Source: Atrina japonica (Eukaryota; Mollusca; Bivalvia; Pterioida; Pinnidae). From it: a stretch of 64,000 nucleotides of DNA. Position 1 is the stretch's first letter, and every line of letters starts with the position of its first letter. The notes beneath the pieces were generated by a model that did no database searches, was not told the origin of the DNA, and saw only the letters and a list, made by a program, of their open reading frames with translations. The DNA is taken from the NCBI GenBank assembly GCA_030159075.1, contig BROG01000517.1, positions 124,001 through 188,000 on the forward strand, read 5' to 3'. This document shows, one piece after another, positions 23,169 through 35,600 of the stretch. The translations under genes and the position numbers were made by a program.

Positions 23169-24307
23169 TCCTACTTGATTGTCAATTATTGTAAAATAAC
23201 TGAAATTTACATTAAATTATATAATTCCTTCTTGTCCTCCCTTAGCATTCTTTGAAAACGACCCTTAGAATGACATTACAGAATACAAGAAAGTTTATGA
23301 TACAAAACTCAAATATATCAACAAAATGTGTACGAGCACTTTCATACCTTGGTATTTATAATGCAATATCAAAAGATTAATTTATCACTTCTTGTATGTG
23401 TTTAAAATTCTAGTATCAATCAATCAATAACATCCTATAACATACCACGCGAGGTTAAACGTAAACGTAAACTTGTCATTATGAAATGTATTGATATTAC
23501 TGTACTGTTGTATCAATTGGAATGTCTTATTACACAAATGTTAAACTTCATCTTATGTAAATGCAGACATGACTTAAAAACAAGTATCTGACCCCGAATC
23601 AATATGATAATGTTAATATCTATCCATGCTCCTTGATAAAATAATTACTTTTCTTGATAAATTCTCAATGTTGTATCACCATTTTTGGCTTCTTTTTGAT
23701 GTTTTGTTTTACACGTTTGATTATACAGCGTTCACCACTTACTGACTTTTTAAATAACAGTCCGAGTTTTAATTATTATAAGATATTTAAAAGAGAAAAT
23801 AAATTATTCAATAAAACATTTTAAAACATCCGTGTTAACTTTCTCCCATAAATGTCAGCTCTTCATGTTTTACACACCCAAATATATTATAGATACAGTA
23901 GCAGTGCATTAGTCATTTCCTTAAGAACAGACTTCAGACGTCGAGACTGTCTCTACAATCGTCATATTTACAAACCATATCCTGCTTGTGATTCTTCGAA
24001 ATTGTCACATAATGACTTCCTTGATATAACAGATTAAAAGAGTTCCCCCCCTGTATGGGTGACATGTAAATTTAATTCAATTTTGAATGAGTCATATTTT
24101 GTTAAATTCCTACCAAATGTAATATTTTTAGAACATACATGTTTGATACAGCGTATAAAATTTATTGAAAATTTTAATACCGACATGACTTGTAATATCC
24201 TAACGTGAGCGTACTAGTTAAAACAGAAGTTCACCTATCAGACACTATAAATAGACGTTAACTTACATGTATTGAGCCAAAGGAAAGAGAAAGATATCTA
24301 TTAACAA
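23169..24307. other. No gene seen
   Basis: AT-rich spacer without recognised exons. Confidence 0.4.
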
Positions 24308-24309
24308 CT

Positions 24310-24716
24310 TAAAGGGGCATTAGCTTTGTTTAAGAGGGCATTAGCTTTGTTTAAGGGGGCATAAGCTGTATTTAAAGGGGCATTAGCTTTGTTTAAGGGG
24401 TATACGCTTTGTTTAAGGGGCATTAGCTGTGTTATAAAAAAAAAGTTTTACTTCTTAGATTGAAATATAATAAAACAGATATAAACACAGGCATAGAATT
24501 TCTAAATTTACTATATATTTTGGGAAAAATTGCTTCAGGAACCAATGGTTTGGCACTTTTTCACTTGCAATTGAATTACGCAGTCTTACTATTTGTATAT
24601 GAATATCACACAGGACCTGACCTTATATTCACAAAATATATAGGAGTATATGACTTTTTATGCCTGTGCAAATGAAATGAAATGAAATGGTAACTATAAC
24701 CAATGCCCCTTTAAGG
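24310..24716. mobile_element. MITE-like element with iterated GGGGCATTAGC ends
   Basis: The left end TTAAAGGGGCATTAGCTTTG is mirrored at the right end by the reverse complement of CCAATGCCCCTTTAAGG. At the left, the terminal unit is iterated about five to six times at 20-25 bp spacing (24310-24432). The internal 71-codon open frame has no recognisable domain. A target duplication is not evident. Confidence 0.5.
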
Positions 24717-24875
24717 TATCTTTTCATGAAACAGTGAACTGGAGTTAAATACAGAGAATACACAGAAATAATCATTAAACGTAGGTTACAAAAAGAAATA
24801 TACCTTCATACTTATATGAGACAAACAGAAACATGCTTTTCAAACACCCTGTACAAACGTACACTTATATATATA

Positions 24876-24964
24876 CCACCTCTTGGTTTTCAGAGGTTCG
24901 TGTTTGTCCATTTTTACCAGATTTGTATCTAAATCCTGGACAGATTTATACTTTAGTATATGAG
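24876..24964 (+). mobile_element. Naiad Penelope fragment H (last 89 bp) at a TA microsatellite
   Basis: A short plus-strand fragment, CCACCTCTTGGTTTTCAGAG through to TATATGAG, starts immediately after a (TA)n run at about 24866-24875. It is a strongly 5'-truncated insertion. Confidence 0.8.
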
Positions 24965-27868
24965 ATTTTTTATATTGAGAATATTTCAGAGGGCCTTTGA
25001 GGAGGTATTCTCTAATCCTTGTTTCATTTTAATAAGAACGTAACAGATATATGGAAGTTAGATAAAATAAAAATAAAAATAAACAGAAGGATAACTAATT
25101 GTGTAATAGGTTATGTGTGAATTAAGAACAATGTATCTTTCATCAGTATTTGTTTAACTCCAACGTCGTACAAACTTTCTTTTGATGACAATAAATGATA
25201 CATTCTATGTTTATTCAGGTGATCATGGATCAAAGACAAGTTTATTAAAAAAACATTTATAATTGAATGGAACAGTTCAAAGTAATACATTAATTATCAT
25301 GTGACAGATTTCAATGTACCTGAGCTAATATGGTTATACAATGTTGGTCACATCCTAGGTAGACATACTAATATGGCATACAGTGCATCAGTGTATCATA
25401 TCGTCCTTTGTTGTAATATTTGCATAGAACATCGTCCCTCATCTGTAGGGTAATTGTTCATGGCCGAGTATTAAGAGAATCACGTTTTGAACCATAAAAT
25501 CCCCGCAAAACTTTTTTATAGCCATCACCATATATGTGAAAAATTGTGGCAAATCTAATTGATTTTCATACCGTTTTGCAAATTCGGTATATATATGACA
25601 GACAAAATGTCCTGCATTTTTAGGTATGGAAACTAAATCACAGGCACATCAACTGTACAAATCGACTAAAGGTCAAGGTCATGGAAACCGGTATCATTAA
25701 ATTTGACTATCAAAACGGACGGCATCATGTAGGTAAAATATGTTCATTTTCAACAATTACCAATAACAACCTAATCACAAAAATTTAGTTAAATATGATC
25801 TGTACGGTTTTTGAAAATCAGTCCCATCTATTTAAAAAAGATGAGACAGCTCTTCATTATTTACTTTTGTTTTATATTTCTTCAGCAATCATAATCATAA
25901 GTCTATTCAGCACTTACTATTATCATTATGTTGTCTAACCCTTCAAATTCAACTCAATAAAATATTTCGTCAAGAAAGATTTTTCTCTGATGTAAAAATG
26001 TCATAGAATTTTGAAAACACCACAAAGATTAGTTCTATTTTGCTGTTCCTTAATATGCCGGTATGCTGTGGTATGTTTAATGAATGAAGTCACATCCGAT
26101 AGTCTCATGACTCGCAATCTTCATACCAAGTGTTAAGTAGTGTGCAAAACATTGTGTACATGAACAATACACGATCCGTATCGAAACTCGGGATCATCCA
26201 CAAACGATGACTTTAATAGACAAATAATTGTTATACGTATGGTTGACATAATTATACGACAAAATTCGATGTTTAACCTTTTTTATTTAGTTTATAAAAT
26301 CATGAACGAACATTTTACATTTTTATAAATCATAGAAAATTAATAATACTGCATTCAGCATATATTAGTACTTAATGTATAAAACAAATAACGCATATAA
26401 AATGAAATACAAGTACATACGAAGCACTGTTTAGATTATGATACACTTTCAACATACTGACTTAAACATTACGTTGTACAGTAACGTGCGAAAATTGATG
26501 CAACTTTTAATTTTCCTTTATATATTTCATATTAAGCCATATTTTTACAGACAACTATCATTAAACTATCATTAAGTCATTCCTATTCAATATCAATACT
26601 ATTTTCACAGGTTTCTGTGCTTGTTTTGTTAAAACTTTGTTTTATAGTAATGATGACATTTGCAAGAAGTTTTAACTTCTCTTTTTACATGTTTTAACAC
26701 GTGTAAATAGAGGAATGATGACATAAAAAAGAACTCAGTTGTATGTTTAAATGGTTGAATCTTGAAAACAAATTTGTAACATTATAAGCAAAAACAAAAT
26801 TAAACTACTTGAGATTCTGAGTTTTGTGGTATAAGTTTCAGCAAAATTGATTTAGAAATTACTCTCGAAGAACATTTTAAAAAATTGCGGATTTATTTGA
26901 AAAATATATATATATAAATACAAAGTTAAATTAATTTTGGCACATCAGTTTTTTGCACAAGACATGTTACAAAGAATAAAAGTTTCACATCTAGAAATAA
27001 TTCACCAGATTTTCTTCCAGAAAATACAAAGTATCGAAACATATCAATACATATTTTATTATTATCTAAAAGACATTGAATTATCTATTGTGTTGCTCTT
27101 AAATAAACAAGTAATCCAGTGCGCTGTATTAAAAGAACCAGACTTTGTTTGGATATCAATTGAATATATGCTCTAAAAATGCATATGTGAAAAAAAATAT
27201 TCATAATAAGTTATTAGTTTCATAGAATCATTGTTGACGCCGACGGTCGCCAGTCTGTTGCGGCCAGTTTAACCAATGGAAGAAACAAGTAAACACAAAA
27301 TCAGTTTAGACTCTGTCCGGGCTCGGACGAACGTAAATCACAGGTAAAAAACATTTCATAGGTTTAATTTACAATTGGTGTAAAATACACCAATATATAT
27401 TATGCAAATAACAGGAATATGCAATTAACAGGAATATCGTATTTTAGTGAATAATGATGATTTATGTTCAATTAGTCCGTTCACTTATATATAATACTAT
27501 TATAAACATCCTAGGCACACTAGTAATGGAATCTCAATAAGCAATGGGGTAAAATAATGAAATAAAAATAATTTTTTTATAAAACTTAGTTTGGTATGTT
27601 CTCATTTCTATGTAAACAGTATGTCCATACATAATTTGTTATCGGAATCAGTACATTTCCCCCCATTTTTGGAGAATATTTTATGACATTAATAGGAATT
27701 CTTGGTTTAATCTATGCAATTAAAAGGAATATTTGACATGTAAGAGGAAATGGTTTTGTGTTTTGAAATCTTATGCAATTAACAGGAATATGCAATTATC
27801 AGGGATGCAGTTAAGTTGAATCGATATTAATACAAATATTTTCTTTTTTTTTCTTTAAATATAAAAAT
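24965..27868. other. No gene seen
   Basis: Nearly 3 kb of AT-rich sequence. Scattered ATGCAATTAACAGGAATAT-like units repeat loosely between 27400 and 27800. No protein-like frame or phased exon was found. Confidence 0.4.
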
Positions 27869-28140
27869 CTCAGATACCAAAGTATAGATCAAAAGAATGT
27901 CCAGGACATAGATACAAATCCGGTAAAAATGGACAAACACGGACCTCTGGAAATCAAGAGGTGGAATCAGGTGCCATAGAGGAGTAAGCGTCCCCTGTCG
28001 ACCGGTCACACCCGCCGTGGGTCCACAGTCAAGTCAATGAAATACGTGAGGAGTGAATCCTCGTCACAATTGGTACAGACGTCTCAACAACTGCCAACGA
28101 AAAAACAACTCAACATTTCACTTAGTGAAACAGAGTAATC
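27869..28140 (-). mobile_element. Naiad Penelope fragment I (3' end)
   Basis: Minus-strand 3' end from CTCAGATACCAAAG to the last codons of the RT, about 175 bp downstream of the SWAP70-like stop codon. It keeps the TGA-GAC-x-x-x-TGT-ACC-AAT-TGT order. Confidence 0.85.
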
Positions 28141-28314
28141 AATGAAATAATAGCATTACGTACATGGAAAAGTTAAAGGTATATACATTAAAAGATAAGT
28201 GTTGTTATGTCGATATATATTTCTTGTGTTTACTCATTGCACCATCTCAGTGTACACAAATACCAATGTCACCTTACGAAATCATATTAACATGAATCCT
28301 CTGAAATTTAGGTA

Positions 28315-30762
28315 TTACACAAATTCAAATGCAAAATGTTCAACATTGTTGTCGGTTGTTGTTTTTCTTGCTAGGTGAACGTGATCAATGTCTGTTTCAT
28401 CAGATAACATTGTTCTCCAGGTTCCCTTTAGGTAATCGTTACAATGAATCGTTCCCCCGGGAATGTACAACGTGTGCCGTGTCGGTACTCTAAATCCGGT
28501 TACATGAAGATCCATGCCAACTAGTTTAGCAAGAACGAACACACCGGAATCCTCTACCAATGGACAGTCCAAATGTGAAAATTCGTGTTTTTCGATTCCC
28601 GCCCCACCATTTGTCTTTGTAACATATTCTGACAGGTAGTTGTTCTCGTATGTGAAATCTTGAATTCCATGTCTATAGACTAATGACACTTTCTCCTGAT
28701 TAGCATCAGCTATACTGCAGTTGTAATACCTTAGATGTTCATTGGTAGCAATGTCTGTCTCTACTTTCCCATCAAAATCCGGTGGGAATATAATTTTCCC
28801 CGACTTTCCGGAAATATTGCTGGATATCCATTGTACATCGCAAATGACTGTATGCTTTGGCTCTAAAGGAGGCAAGTCACTAAAACAGACAAGATCTACT
28901 AAATTATATTCTCCAGGAACCAAGTCATCGACCATACCATGACCTCCTGTCATTACGACTTTGCCATTCGCCCCAGCCCTCCGAAACGATGCAAATGTCT
29001 TCCATCTGTCACGGATATAAAGGGCCAGATCCTGAGAATCAGTCTTCTCAAAAGCATTCTTGAGCTGTTGGTCAAATGCATCAAATGAGTCATCATCTCC
29101 GCGATTTTCTTGGTTATCCAGCATTCCACCTTCTGCTATTGCTGGTAGAAGTATGTCTGACTTTATACAGATTTGTTTGAAATCCTCAAAATCAAGTTCA
29201 TTTTTTCCGGCTGTACCTATATCTTGAAACGCTCCCAGAATAGTAGAGAGTCTCACAGACCGTTTTTTCTCCCAAACACACTCTGTAAATTCCTTAAAAT
29301 CTAGTTTCCCGTTGCCACTATGGTCAGCCTGCAGAAATGCCATTCGAAGAGCAGTTACACACGCACCTGTACCATTTTCATTGAGGACATGTCGAGAGAA
29401 ATATTCTTCGAATTCTTCGTAGTTAATAGTTCCATTTTTATCTTTATCGATCACATTAAATATTAAATTTACCTCTTTTTCGTTTAGTTTCAATCCTAGA
29501 TCGCACAAAAACATTGAAAATTCCTCAGAATTCAACAGCCCATTTCCATCTTTATCTATTTTCATGAACAGTCCTTTTATTTTCTCTTTATTACCTCTTA
29601 CGATGGATGTGTGATTTTCCGTTATTCCCAATTGTTCTTTGACGTCATTTTCCAGTACAGTGGTAGGCATGGCAGTTGTTGATTCATTTACAAGTGTGTT
29701 GGAATTCCCCATTTTTCCTTTTGGAAGCCTTTTAAACTTAACCGTTTTTTGTAGAGATCTTTCTAGCTTCCTTTCTGCGTCCGGATTTTGTTCGTGCCTT
29801 TTCTTCAATAATCTTTGAACAGGTGTTGTTTTCAATTTACAACAATCTACGATTTCCTCAAAGCACGCAAGCCAATTTTTCATTTCACCTTCATTTTCAA
29901 CAGCAAATTCAAATTCATGATTCGGTAAATTTGATACTTTGAATCTGTGAGGATACGAGCGCATGATACCTTTAAAGATTGGTAAAATCTCCAATTTGCT
30001 GTCTTTGGTAATGAAGAGTTCTCCTTTCTGTTTCTTTCCTTTATCTCTGTTTGATGATGCAGATTTGAAATATGCAAGTTTCCCCGGGGTAAGTACAAAC
30101 CACCGATGTGTCCACGATGTCCAGTTGGAGTGTTTTCTGGTTCGTTTGTGCATCCAACCGAATTTAACAATTTCCTTAACTAACCAACAATGCATTTCAT
30201 CTATACATTTCGATACGAGCGCTTTATCGACATGTTGAAACAAATGTGACTCAAGCATATCAAGCCAATGCTGAAAAATATATCCTGAATGTGGAAAGTT
30301 GACATCAGCTGTCATCCAATTCAAGTTGAGATTAGACAACATTTTATCGAAGAACCAGCAGCACTCGTCTTTCCCAATTTTAGGCGGGAAAACGTTTTGA
30401 GTACAGAGACGATTGGATATTTGCCACATTTTCCTGACATCATGATCGTTTAAATGACTTTTATATTTGCTTTTGCATTTTTCCCAACACGCCAGCTCAA
30501 TCTCGTCATACAACATCTTTTCTGTGGCTCCTTTCCCCCGCAATTCTCTGGTTATGTACTCTTTAACAGTTTCAAATCTTAAATCCCGATCCTCAAAAAA
30601 TTCCTGGAATCTTATGTCTGAAAAGTTTACGGTATTTAAACCGGAAAAATCCTCAATAAGCATTTTGAACTGCGAAAAGGGTAAATCATTCTGATCAATA
30701 TGATTACCGTTACTCAGCCGATGAACTGCTTGCCAGATACACGTGAGTTGTTCGCCAACCAT
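28315..30762 (-). CDS. SWAP70/DEF6-like protein with PH domain and EF-hands
   Basis: A single coding exon of 815 codons. I start at the ATG at 30762 because a strong acceptor (TTTTCTTTTAACAG) ends at 30770, seven bases upstream; the in-frame codons before it are intronic. Residues 1-200 resemble the N-terminal region of SWAP70/DEF6. Residues about 201-306 form a PH domain (GWMHKRTRKH, HRWFVLTPGKLAYF, closing WLACFEEIV). Three canonical EF-hand loops lie at about 403-414 (DKDGNGLLNSEE), 439-450 (DKDKNGTINYEE) and 480-491 (DHSGNGKLDFKE); a fourth near 515-526 is degenerate. The last 250 residues form a domain I do not recognise. A role in phosphoinositide- and calcium-dependent signalling is inferred from the domains. 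The frame is intact, unlike the transposon genes nearby. Confidence 0.8.
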   Translation of the reverse strand: MVGEQLTCIWQAVHRLSNGNHIDQNDLPFSQFKMLIEDFSGLNTVNFSDIRFQEFFEDRDLRFETVKEYITRELRGKGATEKMLYDEIELACWEKCKSKYKSHLNDHDVRKMWQISNRLCTQNVFPPKIGKDECCWFFDKMLSNLNLNWMTADVNFPHSGYIFQHWLDMLESHLFQHVDKALVSKCIDEMHCWLVKEIVKFGWMHKRTRKHSNWTSWTHRWFVLTPGKLAYFKSASSNRDKGKKQKGELFITKDSKLEILPIFKGIMRSYPHRFKVSNLPNHEFEFAVENEGEMKNWLACFEEIVDCCKLKTTPVQRLLKKRHEQNPDAERKLERSLQKTVKFKRLPKGKMGNSNTLVNESTTAMPTTVLENDVKEQLGITENHTSIVRGNKEKIKGLFMKIDKDGNGLLNSEEFSMFLCDLGLKLNEKEVNLIFNVIDKDKNGTINYEEFEEYFSRHVLNENGTGACVTALRMAFLQADHSGNGKLDFKEFTECVWEKKRSVRLSTILGAFQDIGTAGKNELDFEDFKQICIKSDILLPAIAEGGMLDNQENRGDDDSFDAFDQQLKNAFEKTDSQDLALYIRDRWKTFASFRRAGANGKVVMTGGHGMVDDLVPGEYNLVDLVCFSDLPPLEPKHTVICDVQWISSNISGKSGKIIFPPDFDGKVETDIATNEHLRYYNCSIADANQEKVSLVYRHGIQDFTYENNYLSEYVTKTNGGAGIEKHEFSHLDCPLVEDSGVFVLAKLVGMDLHVTGFRVPTRHTLYIPGGTIHCNDYLKGTWRTMLSDETDIDHVHLARKTTTDNNVEHFAFEFV

Positions 30763-30769
30763 AATGACA

Positions 30770-31371
30770 CTGTTAAAAGAAAACCTAGCTATTACAAATA
30801 TGTAGTTAAATAAAGGCATAAGAATATTAAAATTCAGATACCAAAGTATACAATAAATGAATACAAATTCATATTTATCTCAATCAAAATGAAAATAAGA
30901 TAACAACTGGTTTTATTAGGATAAACTTGACAAAACGTAATCCATCGTAATTGATAGTTTGAATCGGCCATTCAAATGAACTTTTGTTTTGTTACGAAAA
31001 AAACGAGTGTCAAGAGTAAGCGTGTGTAATATATTTCATACATTTTGTTGTAATCAACTGGTGCAAATAAAGAAAATGCTACTAATAAACTAATTTGATT
31101 AATAAAACCTAGTGTTAATTCACATTTGATGTTGCTATGTTTGTATTTGTATGTATATGTGCGTATATAAGTATCTTATGTTAGTACAATATTCTGAAAT
31201 TAATACCTTAAAACACAATTTATGTCCATTAAACTTATATTTTTAGTATCTATACTTCCTACACAAATGGTTCTCAAAACATTTATATAAATATATCACG
31301 CAAGCAAGTTATGTTCCAATCACGATCATAAAAGTACCAAATAAATGTGTTTAAATGAAGAGTTAACTTAC
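30770..31371 (-). other. 5' UTR intron of the SWAP70-like gene
   Basis: The minus strand shows CAG followed by the GTAAGT donor at 31371 and the acceptor AACAG ending at 30770. The intron contains an isolated 17-bp match to the Penelope 3' tip (30834-30850). Confidence 0.65.
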
Positions 31372-31431
31372 CTGAATGGTTCTCGTGTTTAGCCCGATTT
31401 GTCGTAAGATCAGTCAGTACACGTATTTATA
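31372..31431 (-). promoter_or_regulatory. TATA box and non-coding first exon of the SWAP70-like gene
   Basis: TATAAATA on the minus strand (31424-31431) is followed about 25-30 bp downstream by TGACTGATC, a plausible initiator, and a leader ending ACCATTCAG at the donor at 31372/31371. This gives a short non-coding first exon of about 25-30 nt. Based on signals only, without transcript data. Confidence 0.5.
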
Positions 31432-31609
31432 CAGGACGGAAAGATAAAAAATGATTTAATGACATTTCGTCGAAGCATTGTGAATCAGTTTCAAGTTAAA
31501 ACTTGAACTATTTTCTATATCCGTGTGAGTAATTGTGTAACTGCCTTTTCTCAAAATCTAACAAGGAAGATAACAAGGAAACAAGGAACAACCCATAAAT
31601 GAATCTCTA

Positions 31610-31613
<4 letters not shown>

Positions 31614-31690
<77 letters not shown>
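31614..31690. repeat. (TA)n microsatellite
   Basis: Pure TA run directly to the left of the element at 31691-31867. Confidence 0.9.
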
Positions 31691-32030
<340 letters not shown>

Positions 32031-32372
32031 TGTGTTATAAAATTAAAGTTATTCCAAGGTAGTTAGGTCTACTCAGGTGATACTTTATAGACCTGTTGAA
32101 ACGTAATCCATTCTGAATTTAATATTATTTATAAGGAATCAATGTCTGTTGATTTAGTCAAAGTTTTTCCCCTTGCTATTCATTGCACATACTACTGAAT
32201 ATCAATTAGATATTGTCGATCGCAATTGTCACAGGTACATGTACAATTGACTTGCTTATACACATACGTATAGTTCTCCACCTCCATGCACCTCCACAGC
32301 AAAACACTTATTAGAAAATAATAAGACGGGATCTGGTAAATTGGTGAATGTGGTTGTTTGCTAATCTATACA

Positions 32373-32377
32373 TTTTA
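32373..32377. repeat. Target-site duplication left of the Polinton (TTTTA)
   Basis: TTTTA directly precedes AGTAG at 32378 and recurs directly after CTACT at 46432-46436. Polintons normally make 6-bp duplications. Here five bases match, and the sixth may have mutated or be ambiguous. Confidence 0.6.
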
Positions 32378-32587
32378 AGTAGTATATGTCACCCACTTAT
32401 CATCACCTTTTTCTGGAAAACGAAACATGTCTAGATTTCCCGGAATCGCGGTCTATATATAGCCGATGATCTATAACGTATTCACGGTCTGGTAGTCACC
32501 GGGGGTAACTGGATATGAATAGATAACTTACCGAATGGTTCGCCAACGACATAGTGTAGTTATATATAGATGATGATATATAACGTC
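32378..32587 (+). repeat. Left terminal inverted repeat of the Polinton
   Basis: 210 bp matching the reverse complement of 46222-46431 with two mismatches, at 32383 and about 32417. Homology stops just after ATATAACGTC. Confidence 0.95.
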
Positions 32588-32677
32588 TGTTTTTTTTTGT
32601 CGCGTGCAGGTGTCCAATGGTATAGTGTAAAAAAACTGGAAAACGCGTTAAACAATTTAACATCTATTTAAAAAAAC

Positions 32678-35600
32678 ATGTCTATCGAGAGGTTATTGGA
32701 TTTACCGATCCCGCCCAAGATGTCTATTACGACTCAATATATCGAACCGTTATTGGATTTACCGATCCCACCCGATTTTAAAAAAGTTTTTTTAAAACCC
32801 AAACGTGTATACACGGGGCAAACCTATCGTTTTGACAAAATTTCCTCGACATACAGGTTAAAGTTTGGTACCACTTTTGACGAATATAAAGTAGTCCTAT
32901 TGAGAGAACTTTATAGACCGTTTGTTTCTAGACATCGTGAGGTTGGAGATAAACGATAGAGGGTTACAAAACGGCGATAAATTTCGCATCATCATCAATC
33001 ACCCGAGTTTTCCGAAAATGTTCAGTACGAAATATATCACCGTCTCGGGCGATTTATCCAAAGATTTATTCAAAGCACTGAAAGACTATATAGAATATTA
33101 CGAGGTTCCCATAGAAGAAGTAGAAATATTCGTCCAGTCTACGACAATGCCAAGAGGCAAGGTGAGACCCAAACAACAAATGACAAAGACAACTTCGTCG
33201 TCGAAAAGAAGTATTATATCAATTAACAGCGACGATACTATGTGTTTGGCACGAGCCATCGTGACAGCGGTTGCCAATAAAAATAAAGATAAATGGTCGA
33301 GATCCCAACTTTACAACGGTTTCAATAGTAGTCGAAAATTACAAAGGGTCGAAGCGTTAAAACTTCACGAAGAAGCGGGGGTTCCCGTCCAGGAGCACGG
33401 TTCTACTTTAGAAGACGTGACAACGTTTGCCGATCACTTGGGCGTGCAGATTAACATAGTGGACGGTGATCAATTTAAACGACATTATTTATACGAGCGA
33501 AGGAAGTGATGACGACGCGGTATATCTTTACAAGAATAAAAATCACTTCGACGTGATTACGAAGATGACGGGATTTTTGGGTAAAAGACATTACTGTCAT
33601 ACTTGTAAAAAACCGTACGCTAAACGAGATCGTCATAAATGTCCTAAAAAGTGTTTATCGTGCTTCGGTTCTAATTGTCCGGGTGGAGAAAGGAAAGTGT
33701 GCGACGATTGTAACAGAACGTTTTTCGGCGAAGAATGTTTTAACGAACATAAACGTGACAGAGGAATGAGAGACGGTGAAACGGATATGGTTTGTTTAAT
33801 CGTTCAGAAATGTTTAGAGTGTGAACGAGTAGTCAAAGATTTGAAAAACCATATATGCGGTCATTCCGAATGCCCGAATTGTAAAAAATATGGTGACATG
33901 ACGACACACAAGTGTTTTATGCTCAAGAAAGAATGTAAGGGTGGAAAGTGCAAATCGTCAAAGTGTAGTAATGATAAAAAATGTTACAGTTGTAAAACGC
34001 GATCGACGGATTATTATTTTTACGACATAGAAGCGACTCAAGACACCGGTGTTCACATACCGAATTTAATCGTTTGTCAAGATTTTAACGGTCAACAACG
34101 CGAATTTTCTACCGTAGACGATTTTTGCGAGTTTGTTTTGGATAAAAAGGGTACGTTTATAGCTCACAATGCGAAAGCATACGACGCGCAATTTTTGTTA
34201 AAATATTTCGTGGAACATAACGTTAAACCATATTGCATTCACAACGGTACGAAGATCATGTACATGGAAGTCGGAACCATTAGATTTATCGATTCCATAA
34301 ATTTTGTCCAATCTGCTCTGGCGGCGTTTCCGAGAACGTTTGGATTAAAAGAATTAAAGAAGGGTTATTTTCCGCATTATTTCAACAAACCGTGTAACCA
34401 AAATTACGTGGGACCGTTACCTAGCAAAAAACACTACGGTTTCGATTATATGAGCGCCCAAAATAGAAAAGATTTTTTAGAATGGTATGACGCGCGAAAA
34501 AACGACGTGTTTGATTTCGAAAAAGAATTGAGGGACTATTGTACGTCCGACGTCGATATATTACGGCGGTCCATGTTAAAATTCAGGGAAGACTTTATCG
34601 AGTTGGAAAATATAGACCCGCTACAGTACGTGACGATAGCGTCCGTTTGCATGACCGTTTATAGAAGCAATTACATGTCCAAAAATACGATAGCCGTCTA
34701 TAGAGATAACGCCGATCACGAAACGTACAGTGCGAAATCCATTTCTTGGTTGGATCACGTGGCCGAGAGAGACAACGTCGTCATTCGACACGTGTTGAAC
34801 GGCGGCGAAGTTAATCTGCCCGATATCGGTAAAGTCGACGGGTATTGCGAAGACAAAAAAACGGTTTACGAATTTCAAGGTTGTTCTGGCACGGGTGTGA
34901 AAAGTGTTACACGCGAGACACCGTCAATAACAAGAACCAAATAGATATGGAAACGCTTAGAAAACGAACCGACGTGAAAAACGAGAAAATAAAACGAGCC
35001 GGTTACAATTTAATAGAGGTTTGGGAATGCGGTACAAAAGATATAAAAAATAAAGAGATTGTAACTCCGTTAAACCCCCGAGATGCCTGTTTCGGAGGTA
35101 GAACAAACGTCGCCAAGTTAATTTACGATTTCGACGGAAAAGAAAAGGGACGATACGTAGATTTTGTTAGTTTATATCCGACGGTTCAGTTTTATAAGAC
35201 ATATCCGGTCGGGCATCCCACTAAAATATATAATCCCGAACATGTCGATCGAAATTGGTTGGTGTTCGTCAAGTGTAAAGTCGTTCCGCCTAGAAAATTA
35301 TATCACCCCGTTTTACCCGTAAAAATGAAATGTGGAAATGCCGAAAAACTCTTGTTCCCGCTGTGTAAAACGTGTGCCGAATTTCAGATGAAGACGTGCG
35401 AACACGTCGACGAACAGAGGTCTTTTGTGGGAACGTGGTGTACTCCCGAGCTATTTAAGGCCTTGGATAAAGGGTATAAGATAGATAAAATTTACGAAGT
35501 TTGGGATTTTCTCTACACCAGCGAAGACACGGATCTTTTCAAAGAATACGTTAAGAACTTTATGAAAATCAAGATGGAAAGTTCCGAATTAAAGGTGGGT

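Noticed and set aside
22832..23255. Open frames of 80-120 codons (SIYLSIYL)
   Set aside because: Generated by the TATC microsatellite, with all three frames open.
24460..24675. 71-codon plus-strand gene inside the MITE-like element
   Set aside because: No start context, no domain and no match to transposases that I can see.
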